Program-made: the position numbers and the translations under genes | Shown: positions 25,126 to 37,600 of the stretch, piece by piece | How positions within the stretch are numbered: position 1 is the first letter of the stretch | Layout: the number at the start of each line of letters is the position of its first letter | Assembly (NCBI GenBank): GCA_037013685.1 | Contig: CM072884.1 | Coordinates: 8,246,001 to 8,310,000 of the forward strand | Direction of reading: 5' to 3' | Source of the DNA: Acridotheres tristis | Lineage: Eukaryota; Chordata; Aves; Passeriformes; Sturnidae | DNA: 64,000 nt | Notes under the pieces: model-generated | The model's input: only the letters and a program-made list of their open reading frames with translations | What the model was told of the DNA's origin: nothing | The model's database searches: none

Positions 25126-28100
25126 AGTTTTATTCAAACACACTGTTATCAGCCACTGGTGTTCAAGTGTGTTTGCAGGAGTGTTGTGTCAAACACTGTA
25201 GCTTAGTTTTGTGCATGTGGGTTATTTATGTGTGTGATGCTGTATCTTTTTGTCTTTCTAATCTTTCTGCTGTCTGTCAGAGGAAGGGAAGGACTCCAGT
25301 TTTTCACTGCCATGTCCTCATAAATTCTCTGTGAAAGTAGCATTATGGTGTAACACTGAGGCCTTTGTCAGCCTCCAAGATCTCTTTTAAGTTGTCATCC
25401 TGTGGATATGGGAGATTGGATCTTCTAATAGGAGCAGCCAAGGCAGGCTGTAAAACTTACCCTTTCCAATTATTTTCTTCATTAACCACAAACACTTTTG
25501 TCTCCACCACAATTTTCACACCCCAGCTCCATTTCTGTTTTTCTAAAGTATTACTTTTCTAAACTCATTTACTTTTACACTATTCATCAATCCACCTCCT
25601 GTATTACCTTGCAAGCCCAGTAAGAAACAAGCTCACCCAGAAGAAATGAATAGCATCTGTTGCAAGGTATTACTTGTCACTAGGGGGAAAAAAACACCAA
25701 ACTGCCAACAATTCCTTATGCCATAATTTTGTTGGCTTACAACACAGGGAAACACCTTTAGGAAACACTAGCTATGGACAGATATTTGGATGATAAACTA
25801 GGGAATGAAAGTAAGCTAACTAGAAAAAAAGCACTGTAGATTTGTGTGTATTAATAAATTGCAAGCATGGCATATATATAGATAGAAGTTTTGTTCATGT
25901 TTAAATTGTTCCTTGAGCTCCTCTAGATGTTTTTCCCAAGCAGAATATTGTTTCAAAATGTGGAAATGTAATATGTTTGTGCAAACATACGTTGCACAGA
26001 AGATTTGTGCAAAAACTATAGAATTTTTTTGGCGTTTTTATTTTATTTTACTAATCTTTTACATCCTTAGGGAGGGCACAAAAACAATACCAAGCAAAAC
26101 CAGTAAATAGTTGAAGATACAGCTGATATTTGGACACTAAATGCCTAAAATTATTTTGTGAATGCATGGAATTCATAAAGCCAGAAAGAGGAGATGAGAT
26201 GCAAATATTAAAGGAAGGTGTATCTTTACCAGTTTCTCAAATAATCCCAACAATGGTAACAAAATCCTAGCTGAAGGTCAGGTAAAAACTATTTATTACT
26301 GCTTGTTCTTTTTTTTCATTTACTAGGCAGTTCTGAATATGGATTATGAATTCTGACCACAAATTTCAACACCCTTTTCTATTTTTCCTCCACCTCCCTG
26401 TGACACATTTTTTTTATCAGTACTGGAACATATTCTAGTGAGCTTGAAGTACCCGAGAGCTAGCAGGCAGGTTGAATAAATTGTTGCTTTGTGCCTGGGG
26501 GTCTACATTTCCCTGACTCCTTCTCTTTTTTTTTTCCCCCCAGTCCTCATTTCCCTGTCCTGTCAGCTGTTGCAGAATTCCCTTTTTAATACATCATGCA
26601 CAAGACTCTGCATGGGCAGGGTTGTCTTTGTAATCAGGTTTTACCCTTCTAGTAGCACACATCACAAGAGCTACAGTAATATTTTAATATTCTTAGCAAG
26701 GTATTGTACATGTACAAAATTTGGAGGTCATGTGCTGCCTAATACTGAGTTCTTTTAATCTCACATTCACTTTAGTGTGTGTGACATTAGGAAACCAGGC
26801 AATTGTGCCTTGGCTTTGTTCTGGAGTGTCCCTTTGATCACATCTTCGTTTAAGGAGTATATTTGCCAACAAATAGGAGTTGTCCCTCTGACCTTAAAGA
26901 AGAATATTGTCCCTTCTCACTGATGTAATGACTTATTTTTCCTACATGCCCAGAAGGATGGCGCTTAAGAACTGTATTCCTAGCAGCTTATACTGACAGG
27001 CAGTAGCTATCTTCTTCATATGTTATAGTTTTGCTGGCTTAAAACTGCATTTTTTTCCTCTCAGAATGAATATAATGTTGAATTTGGGTTTCTATTTGCT
27101 ATGGCATTATACGTTCACAGCTTAAAGACATGTAGACACGGACATTAAAACAATTTTCAGTTTATTCCTTTTTATCACATCAGGACCTTTCAGAATTTGC
27201 CTGGTGTGGCAGGTACCTGTAACTGAATAACCATGGCAAAATCTTGGGCTCTTAATTGCTGGGAGTCTCTACTCCAGTGAGAGGGAAGGTGTCCATGGCA
27301 CTCAAATATTTTCAAGGTCAAAGGCTTTTTGTGCAGCATGGCTAAGTGCAGAAACTCAGAAGCTTTTGGTCATAAACTTTTGGTCTGTGGTCGTTTGCCC
27401 TGGCAGCCCAAAGCCTGTGCAAGTGGCTGATGAATGTTTAAGTGGGGGTATCTGGTGCTGATCTCCTCCCAAGCTCAATGAGGGAAGGAGAACACCTTCA
27501 AAGATGCTAAGGGAGTGTCATTCCTGATCCTCCATTGTGTGCATGATCGCAGGGATGGTAGGACAAGCCGAGCTCAGAGCTTGGCTGGTGGAAGTGACTG
27601 AAATTGAGGCACTGAAGTGAGCTGTGGGGTTTCCCCCGGGTTGACTGATAAACAAAAGACATGACAATCACATGGCAAAGAGCTGCCACTCACACTTGTG
27701 TCCCCATGAAGCTGCTCTGACCTGTGTGCAGCACCATTCACATTGGAACTCTGGCTCTAGCCTGTGACTTCTGTGAGCTGATGCATTTTCACTCTAGGCA
27801 TCAGCCAGAAGAGATGGATGAAGCAGATGGGAAATAAACAGATAAGCTTCCCTGTGATAACATATCTTCACTCTTAAACACAATTCTTGGGCCTTTTCTT
27901 GTCCAAGGGTGACTAATGACTCCAAAAAGTCACTTCTTCTTTCTGTGGACAGATATGGACCAGGTCACTACATCCCTGAGCTATGTGTGATAATGTAATT
28001 TCTGACGACCACAAAGATTAATTTCAGTGCTTGTTACATTTCATAATGAACTCTTGGAAAATACAGTTCTGACATCCCTGACTTCTGTGATGTATCAATT

Positions 28101-31100
28101 CAAAACCTCATTTGTCTTGCTTGAATTTATTGTAAGCTGTAATTTAAGAGAAATCATCTCTTTTTTATCAATTGTGCTTTTATCAGTTTAATGTTATCTT
28201 TAGCAATTTATCTTCTGTATTCTGTAAGTTATGTTGAAAACAGAAATCTTCTTCTGTAAGGTAATTATATCTACAGGTTATTTTCAAGACTTTTATTTCA
28301 TTTTCTGTCCATTAAATTGTTCTACAGAGGGCATTTTTTGAAGTATGGGATTTTTTTTTTCAGGACTGATAGAATCAATTCACCTGAAGTCTTCACTATT
28401 AATCCACTGAGGTTTTGCTGTGGAATATGCATGTGACTTATCCTTCATCTTGTTTCTGGAGAGATATTTTTAATTATTTTACAACAGAACATACACAAAA
28501 AAATTGTTAAAGGGCATTTTTATTTCTATATCTGCAAGTTTTGCTGTAAGAATTAGTCCATTTAAGTCTTGCATCTAAATAACTTCATGGATAAGGATTA
28601 AATTTTAAAATTCTTAATGAAAAAGAACATAAACATCAAGGTCACTATTTAATATAATTAAAATAGGAATGTGTTTTGTTAGTATATTTTTTTCATTGCA
28701 AACCTCACTAAATAAGAATTAGGAATTGCTTTAGGAAAAAGGAAGATGTAACATTTTCCTGTATTAAATTAGTTGGAGGAGGATATCAGTAACAAAAAAC
28801 ATGGATGAGGTTTCTGTTTTAAAAAATCATTTAGAAAAAAAACAAATCAGATTGAAATTTAAGTAAATAATACTGCTTTGAAAATTTTCATGGTAAACAA
28901 AGACATCAGTTGCATTATTGTAAATTACTTCAATATTAAGTTGTCTGTAATAGTAGGTGGAACATACAGAAGCAACATTTCAGAAGGATGAGCTAGTGAA
29001 ATATGCCTTATAATTATATTCAGAGGACTGCATCTTCTTTCCTTAGCATGCACTCTGATGAGAAAAAAACACTATAGGACTGTCCAACTTAAAGTAAGAG
29101 AAAACTACTTCAGCATTTTTAATAATCCTTTGTATAATTTTGATGCTGCCTAGGATTTTTATAGAATACAGAAAATTAATTAACTCTAGCCAGTATTTTA
29201 TTATGAAGCATCAAGTTATAAATTTTGCCACACAAGCTTTAACTGCTTAGACTCTTTTTTTAAATCTTTCCAAAATGGGTAGAAATTACATTAGGCACTC
29301 AAAGTCAATACTAAAAGAAAGCTGGAACAATATAAAACTAAAACATTCTCATTTCTGTACATAACTAAAGTTTGCCAAAGCAGGTTTATGGTCTTTTTTC
29401 CTTGAGGAAACACATACTATATTTTAGGATTTTTTATTAATGCTTCAGCATAAATTGGTATTTTAATTGCATGTGTATTTTCTAGAATTTATAATTTCTG
29501 AGCAAAGCAATGCTTTTCCTCTTCCCAAGTCATCATATTTAAAGGTCTTTTTATGACACTGATACTTTTTTTAGTCAAACTTTTAAACTAAATTCTGTGT
29601 GACACAATGGAAAACTTCCATTGATATCCAGGAGGCTAAATTATCTCTAAGGATAAAGTATTCTTTAAGGATATTTTTGAGACACTCAGCTGCATAATTA
29701 GTTCACATATATGGACCTTCTCAGCTTAGGACCATCTTTATTGTAGAGCCTCTGCTCTCAAAATGTTTGTGTAACACTTTTTGAGCAAGAGAGGGTAAGT
29801 TGAAGCCAAAGAGAATTTCATTTGATAGAAATATAGCTTGAACCTGGTTCTGTAGTATAAGTTTGAAGCATCTTATTTTGGATAATTATCTTGAAAGTTC
29901 AACTTTTAGTACTGTATAACTTGTCATATATTTAGAGATAATGAGGGAGAGTGAGGAAAAAAAATGGTATGGTATCCATTTTTAAGATGCTTGGATTGGT
30001 TTTGGCATTGCATGGGGTAGAAACAACTTACAATATTCTATGCGAGCATTTTGTGATATTTAAGTCCTACTGCCTCATTTTTTAAAAAATTCATTAGAGC
30101 TTGATTTTGTGCATGAGACCCACAAGATATCTTCAAATCCCAGCTGCAGGACTCTGACATCTGGTTTTGGTTTTGGTTTTGTGCTTGGGGGCTGGGAGCA
30201 GCCCCCACAGCTCATGAGAGACTTGTTCTTGTGTTCCTGTTCTCCAGGAGGGGATGGCCCAAACTGTGGCTAGAGTGAAAATGAACAGTCTAATGTGACA
30301 TTAGTCAGCATATATGGTATTCTAATAAAATTAAAACTGGAGCCTAAACTACCATTAACTACTGCTAGCTACAGCAACATGCCTTGCTCAATATATACTG
30401 AGAATTAGAACCCAATTCTAATGAGAAAAATGATATGCTCAAGTTTTGCAGTTTTATCATTCCTAACTGGTAATTATTCTATTCCATAGTAAAGTTAATA
30501 TTGGAAAATCAGGAATAAAAATCAACTCAATGTATTGGACTCACTTTTTTAAAAAAAAAATAACAAATTAATAAGCAAACTATGTGCACATTTCTCAGAA
30601 AAATGTACAGTGAGGTCATAATCTAAGTGATGAAAAACTTTATTAGACTTCCACAGAAACTTTTGGACTGACCTTCTGTACAACACCCAGCAGAGACATT
30701 TTAAAGGCTGTAACAAATTAAATGTAGTCTTGCTTCTGTCTAGTGAAGAGAGTACACATACCTGTGCATTCTGCTTTATCTGCCAAGAGCCATGACAAAG
30801 CAGTTATGGTATGGTTTGAGAGAATAATATTGCTTTTGAAAATGTCTTGGTTATCGAAGCTACAACCATTATATAGATTCTTGTAAATTACTTCAATTTT
30901 ATATTTGGTTTAATTATAGATTGTTATAGCCATGCAGACTGTTTCAGAAATAAGTTTTGGTATAGAATGTCTAACAGAATTTTATTTAAAAGAATTCCTG
31001 TAAAAGAGTCCTAAATAATAAATTTTTGCATGTGGATTTCAGGCAAACTAAGTGCACTAAAATAAGATGGTTTTGAGCAGATAATTCAAGTGTAAAGAGA

Positions 31101-31223
31101 AAAAATATTGTTGCTGCTTTAATGTTTTTAACTTCTGTAGATTAAAAAGGATAGTTCAGGAAGCAGGGGTGAGCACACTACAACTGAAAATTATATTTTA
31201 GGTTTCTTGGCTCTCAAACTTTA
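25126..31223. other. Non-coding, no gene recognised
   Basis: AT-rich unique sequence, especially 28.0-30.1 kb, with no long frames at all. A textbook polypyrimidine-CAG stretch occurs at about 26519-26544 (T and C run followed by CAG), but the frame after it shows no recognisable protein and no clear donor. A TTTTGG-type G/T run appears at about 30162-30180. Confidence 0.55.
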
Positions 31224-31380
31224 CTTTTGTTTTGGTTTTGGGTTGATTTTGTTTTTTTTCTTTTGTTTCGTTTGGGGGTTTTTTGTTTGTCTTTTGTTTT
31301 GTGGGGTTTTGTTGTTGGGGTTTTGTTTTTGTTGTTGTTGTTTCGTTTTGGTTTTTGGTCCATTTTGTTTGTTTTTTGGT
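31224..31380 (+). repeat. G/T low-complexity tract
   Basis: About 155 bp made almost only of T and G on the plus strand, in units such as TTTTG, TTTGG and TTGTTG, with several GGG and GGGG runs (for example GGGGG near 31273 and GGGG near 31301 and 31317). It is a simple-sequence expansion. The G runs are spaced so that G-quadruplexes could form, though the T spacers are long. Overlapping frames of 60-91 codons here (F/C/G-rich one way, K/N/T-rich the other) are compositional artefacts. Confidence 0.85.
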
Positions 31381-32049
31381 CTATTTGAACAAAACTCCAT
31401 TTGGAGTAGTTTATCAGCTTCACAGCTTGAGAAATGTTCCTGGCAAAAACCTGACCAAAAATTAGTTTTCTTTTTCTGCTGATTTTTTTTTTTCTTTTTG
31501 ATTTTTATTTTGACTTAGGGCATCACAACTCTCTTCATTCTTCATTAATCCTTGTTACCCTTTTATTTTCAAATGCTGCCTTATGGTTTTCCTGTCTACA
31601 GTTCTTGTTTGTGTGCTTGAGAGAATAGCATGTTCCCATGATCTTTTTTTATGAGGAGTTGGAGAAATTTTTAACACTCAAAGAATAAAAGAAAATAAGG
31701 ATGTTCTGCTGCCAGAACCAGAAGTTTTGCGTGGTGTACTATTTCAAGAATCTAAACTGGAAGGATGGTTTTGAAGGAACCTTGTGCTGGCAATGAAACA
31801 CAGAATAAAGGATTTGGCTCCTGAAACTATTCAGATGTACTCTAGAAAATCTTAAAGCAGTTAACTCCCCCTTTCAAGAAGACTGAAAAATGCTGGAATT
31901 ACTGGAAAATGTTGGCTATTTCCAAGTTCATGTGTTCCTATTTGACAAGCCATACCACTTGGCTATGTATAAATTAGACTTGTAATGAGTTGTGGTTTGA
32001 CAATGAAAATGAAATATGTGCTACAATTGTAAAATGCTGATGCAGAACT

Positions 32050-32346
32050 TCACAAGTTAATACAAGGCCAAATATCTAATTCATCAGTGTAGGGTGGTTC
32101 AAGTTCAAAAGCACATTCTTCTATCCTAGAACAAATTTTATCCAGAGGCCTTAATACTTCTGCAAATACTAATCGATCAATTCTTCTGTGCTGCAGAACT
32201 AAAAAATATTCCTGTACACCAAAAGAGTATTTACAGGTCTGCTGAATCCTTACCTTTGAAATTTGAAGTACCAGAGCCAAGTCAGTATTTGGTAGCAAAA
32301 TATTTACAAAGTATGCCTGAAGCCTTTCACATTTCTGTATTGTAGT
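32050..32346 (-). pseudogene. 98-codon protein-like frame: exon or retrocopy, family unknown
   Basis: On the minus strand an acceptor-like CATTTTTCAG (just above 32346) leads into an uninterrupted frame of 98 codons ending at a TGA (32050-32052). It starts TTIQKCERLQAYFVNILLPN; a later part reads RPLDKICSRIEECAFELEPP and the end is YTDELDIWPCINL. The alternation of hydrophobic and charged residues, and the run of E/R/D/K, are much more protein-like than neighbouring chance frames. After 31 codons (93 nt, 32254-32346) there is also a good donor, CAAAG|GTAAGG, so it could be a 93-nt cassette exon. Against that, the frame stays open and protein-like through the donor. I recognise no family. It may be a conserved exon of a minus-strand gene, a retrocopy fragment, or an old element. 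Confidence 0.35.
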
Positions 32347-34550
32347 CTGAAAAATGTTAGTTTTGACTGATAATCTTCATAATGTCTACTGTCACCTCTC
32401 ATAGCCTTCATTTAAACTGGATGCCTACTTTGGACCCAAATGTTCTTAGATTTGTTTAATTATTTAAAGCCAAAACAAATGAAAATTGTCATTTCTTCCT
32501 GTTAAAATTCTGTTGTTTAAAATTAATCTGGCTGTATTGGTGCCATTTATAATTATTAGCATTGGCTTTAGCAACAGTTGATACAGTGACATCTATAGTC
32601 TAAATTAAACAAAATATAAAAGTGGTTTTAAATCAGTCTTCAAAACTGATTTTTTTCCCATACTTTCTTTGAGGTTAACTTTTAAAAGCCATTATGATGA
32701 GTTGGAGTTAGTCACAAAATAAAGTTCAGACATCTCCCGGTAGCTGCAAATTAATTAGATTTTTTCATTGCTCTGTTAAGTACTTTGGTTATGATTCCTG
32801 TTGTGTTCCAGAAATACTTGAGTTTCCTCTTTGTGCTTCAGCTGGGTGTTTTACTTGTTTGGGATTTTCTTTTGTGCCATTTTCTAATCTGTGACATAGC
32901 AAGTTACAGCTCCTAATTTCTGCTCGACTTGTATTGCATAAGGAACACAGTGAGCGTGGTAGTATATAAAAAAAAAAGTTACATAAAATCTCAGAATCAT
33001 GAATATAAATATATCTAATTGGAAATAAATCAAGCAGCATTATGGGTTACAAATATCAGGTTACTCCAGGGATTGCTGTGTATACACTGCCCAGTTTTGC
33101 TGTGTGCTTTAGATTCAGTAAATGGACCTCACAGAGTGAAACTGCCAACATATGTTGTAAGCAGAGAATTATGTCATCTAGTGTTAGGGCTAATAGACTA
33201 AATTACAGATAACTGGGACTGGATCCACAGGTGGCCCTGCAATTTCTGCCAGAGTGGAGCAGCTAGTTAGAGGAGAAGCTATCATGTTACAAAACAAGAT
33301 GTTAGGTATTTGTTTCATTTTGTTTCCATCTATTTCCTTGCTATGAACAATTAGAAAAAAAAAATCCTAGTATATATTGCATATATTTATATATAAGGAG
33401 GTACTACATTCCAAAAGACCTGAACTGCTCCAAAGAGAGGAAAACAAATTTTTAAACAATCCCTGCAAAAATAGAGGGAAGAGGATTTGAATGAAGAGAA
33501 TTTGTTAATTCAATTGAAGACAAAACTTTCTGTAAAAATATCCTCCGTGTATTCTAATAAACCAATGGACTTCATTTTAAATGATTAAATTATTTAGTCA
33601 AACTGAAATTACATACGTGAAATTCTGCCACGTGACTTGCCCTAGCTGTCCAGTGAAGTGTGTGCTATGTGAAGAAATTTAGAGGATGGAAAAAAGGAGA
33701 AAATTAGGGAAAAGATGAGGGAATAAAAACAATGATGAGCAAAGGTAAGAGCTCTGTGCTGTTCTTTCCTTCTTTACAGATGTCATAGTGAAGTGGGATT
33801 GAAATGCTTTTAATTTCTGTGGCATTTGTTTACATTAGAGTTGACTGTGGCTTCTCTTTGACTGATCTTTTTCTATTAAAACTCAAATCCATTAAGTCCC
33901 ATAGCATAGCAAAAGCTAATGATAGGTCTTGGAATATGGTGGGAAGGGGAAAACCACTTTTAGAGGCAGTTGTTCACTCCAAAACCAGTGGGAATGTTGA
34001 AGGTGTCCTAGTATGGCAAGGCTGAGATTCATTTATGCAATGGATGTTGAGTGTATATAAAATCTGAAAAAAAACCCAAAACTTTTGAGCCAGCCCTCTG
34101 GGCTTGCATTTGACATTTTGAGCCAAACTGCAGCAATCCAGAGTGTACAGGAAGAAATGAGGAGTGGGAGTCAGCCAGGAGTGTTTTCACCTACTTCAAG
34201 GGCCCCCAAAAAATCACGTTCATGCAATTTCCAGCCTGAGCTTCCATCCCCTGCCCATCTGTGAGGCTGGAGCCTGTGCAGGTGCCCACCCTTCGCCAGG
34301 GCTGCCACTCACTCTTTGCACTCACTCACCTCCCTTGTGGCTCTTTTGGTCTTTATTTTTGCTAATGTCAAGCCTTCACGTTGAAAAGACAGGAGTAACT
34401 TTGGGAGGCACAGGCAGGCTGTCATCCTGCAGACTTTACAGGTTTCATTTTTTACAGATTACAGATTCCTTATTCACTGCTGTAAAAATACACTACATGT
34501 AAACCCAGGTTTCAGAGGGTAATTTTTACTCTTTGCAAAAATTTCTTACT
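32347..34550. other. Non-coding, no gene recognised
   Basis: AT-rich unique DNA. A purine-rich patch lies at about 33655-33745 and ends in AAAG|GTAAGAG, a donor-like site, but all three frames before it contain stops. A 112-codon plus frame (34164-34502) is pyrimidine-rich, without recognisable features, and I treat it as chance. Confidence 0.55.
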
Positions 34551-34614
34551 CTTTCCATTATATAATATACCACCATACACATTATATATCGTTATATATT
34601 CTTTCCATTATATA
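34551..34614 (+). repeat. 14-bp direct repeat in AT-rich DNA
   Basis: CTTTCCATTATATA occurs at 34551-34564 and again at 34601-34614, exactly 50 bp apart. The interval is A/T-rich with ATATAT words. It may be a decayed duplication or replication slippage product. Confidence 0.6.
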
Positions 34615-37600
34615 CCATATCACAGCCAACTATACTTTGATTTTATGCTAATCTTTATTAGCAGTATAGTTTTTTATACTTCAAAATTAGTCTTTTATCT
34701 GAAAAGCTATCAATATTTCTGTGACTGCTATCATTTTTAAAATCTGATTAAATTTTTATTTTTAAGTGGTTTTTTGGTCAGGTTTTTTTGTTAGTTTGGT
34801 TTGGGCTTTTTATGGAGGTTTTCACAGGTTCTTTAAAATTTTCAACTATTGTCTTAGCTGGCATATTTGATAAAGTCATGTTAACAGCTTTCATCTTTAA
34901 AATAGCTCTGAATGCACCTCAAGTAGCTGTCAACAGAGCAGAGATCTGTGAAATGGATCAGACAACTGGTCCCCATGTAAGAAGTGAATGTGTTAACTTA
35001 GCTAACATGGAAAACACAAAAATCAGGACAAAGGAAAAAGGAAGAGAAGAGGAATAGACTACACTTACTAATTAGAGGAAAAGAAAATTCTGTAGGAAGC
35101 AACACCTGAAGTCACTGCAATGATTTTAAAGCATTCCAGCTGTATTCATTTGAATAAACAGATTTATACTGATAATTCTGAAAGGTGATAATCATCACTC
35201 CCATCTAATGAGAAAGTAAAATAATCACTCTCTCATCTGCCCTTAACAAAGTTGAGGTTCTTTCAATTTTGTATTGACTATTATTTACTTATTTTTGTGT
35301 TATACATAATATATCCATCTTATCTGTAAAAAATTTTGCTACATAGCTCTGCCTCTCAGAAATTCATCTTTTCTGCATCATAACTTACTATGTTTAATCC
35401 TGGTATGATAGAAGAGAATTTGTCTATTACGGTCACAGTTTTTGTAAAAGCCATACCTTACACTTAAATGTACAAGTTTTTATTCCAATAACAAGTTTCT
35501 ATCTGTAACTGGATGGTACATTTGCATTTTATGTGTATTTCAAGCTTTTGAAGGAAAATGATTCAGCATTAGATGTCTCCAAACTTTGATTTTTTAATCT
35601 TTAAAATGATCATTTGGCTGTTTCCAGTTGTTCCTTGGTTATTTCACATGTTCATTTTCCATTATTTTCTAGAAAAATTATTCTCTTTATGATAGATAAA
35701 AACAATATCAGCAATCCAAATAATAAGCAAGCCTTACAGTGCCTTACTTTAAAAAAATAAATCAATATGGAAAAAAAAATACTAAAAACTATAAGGAGAG
35801 TATTGATTTTATTACTGAGGTTATTAATTTCAAGTAGCTCATATACTTAGGAATGTTTATTTTCCAGTGTCTTAGTTATTATGAAATTGTTCTTAACATC
35901 AATATATTATGATTGCAATCTTTCTAGTTTAGAAAGTGTAGAACTCATTACAAACACACATTTTTGTTTTTCAGCTGATTTCCATTGACATATCTGTGTA
36001 CAGTAGTACAACATGAAATATATAGTAAAATGTTACCCTGAATCAGCTAAGACTGTATGTTTTAGTTTGAAATATAAACAAAAGTCAGGAACAGTGGCCT
36101 GTGTTCCTACTATTGTTGCAACTCAACCCACAGAAAAACATATTTAATGTATTTGTGTTTTATTTCACGTGAAGGTAGAGTTTGCATGAGTTTTCAGATG
36201 GTAATTTTGCTTGTTATGACATATCAGCTAATGATGGCACTTTTATTTCTGTACATCTATTAAAGATACAACATTCTTAATTCCATCAGCTCAGGGCTTA
36301 AATTAGAGTTTGAGGTAAATGTTTTCATTTAGTTTATTGATTCTGTTCCAATTTACGAGATTACCCCATTGGTCTAATTCATCCAAAGAATCTCACTGGG
36401 GAGGTTTTCAAAGGCACAAATAGAAGTCAGACCACTAACTACCATTGACTGCTGAAAATTGTATTACTGCCTTCTCTCTGGATACAGAGAAACCCAGTTC
36501 CCATTGTTCTCTTAATAGGACAGAGCATTCATCTTGCTCAAGTAGGCTTTGAAAATGTTGATCAAAGCAGAGGAGGCCAGATGCTCACGGTTTGCTATAG
36601 ATCCAGTACAGTCAGTGAATTATTTGCACCATTTGGGACACAAGCCATGTCATTGCTAAAATTATTACAAGTTACTTTGTCTCCTAATAACAAGATCCAA
36701 CACTTGAGAATTCAGTTTTCCCTGACAAAATGGAAAACTGAAAAAGCTTAAAAAAACCCCAACTGATTCATTAACACCAATGCAACTGCCTGATAAAATT
36801 GTCCTTCAACTGAATTTTTTTCTTATTAAGCTGTGAGACATTGACCTTGATTCTTATTCTGAAGATCAGAATAGAAACACTGCAGAGGAAATGTCCTCAC
36901 ATGCTTGGATGAAGATATTGTAAAGCCTACACTGCATTGCAATTTGGGTTGGCATGAGCAGAAAAAGTGTAACCAGACTCTTATACCTGTTTTTAGACAT
37001 TTTGTCATAGTTCCTCTTCTCTGCCCATCTGCCAAGATAGTTTCCCACATTTCTGGTGCCACCCACCCCAGGAAAAATAAGCTGATTTTGTATTCCAACA
37101 TCATGTGTCCTGTTCAGCAAGAATGTTAGAAAGCAATTTCTTTTCTGAAATGAACAAAGTGAATACCAGGAATATCTCTATTTTCTGGGATAAATTTCAT
37201 AGAGTTTTAGGTATTTAGTAGGCTGGCTTCAACTTCTAGGTTTTGAACTGTAGGACAGGGCTATTTAGATAAATGTTTACATGTTTGTCTCACGTTATCT
37301 ACTCAAAATCACCTGCTGAGATAATGCCACACTGGCCTGGGTTTCTCATCATCAGTTATCTACTCGTGTTGGCACAGTTCTCAGCTCAGCTACCTTTTCC
37401 TTTGCAACTCATCCAGGCAATACCTCACTTCTGAGCAGGGCTTGGTTAACTGGAGACAGAGAGGGAGGAGATGAGGAATTACGAACTGGAAAAATGATAT
37501 TCTGGAAAAGAAAGGAAGTAGTACACTGAGATGGAGTATGGAGAAGTCAGAAATCAATGGAAAGGAAAATAACATTTCAGTAAAGAGCCATTAGCAAAAA

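Noticed and set aside
26519..26758. Excellent polypyrimidine-CAG followed by an open frame
   Set aside because: The following frame has no recognisable protein character and no good donor; pyrimidine tracts followed by CAG are common by chance.
31207..31482. 91-codon plus frame and 69-codon minus frame
   Set aside because: Composition (F/C/G or K/N/T only) follows directly from the G/T low-complexity tract.
36826..37129. Three overlapping frames of 74-92 codons on both strands
   Set aside because: No splice context, no family, no consistent strand; most likely chance.
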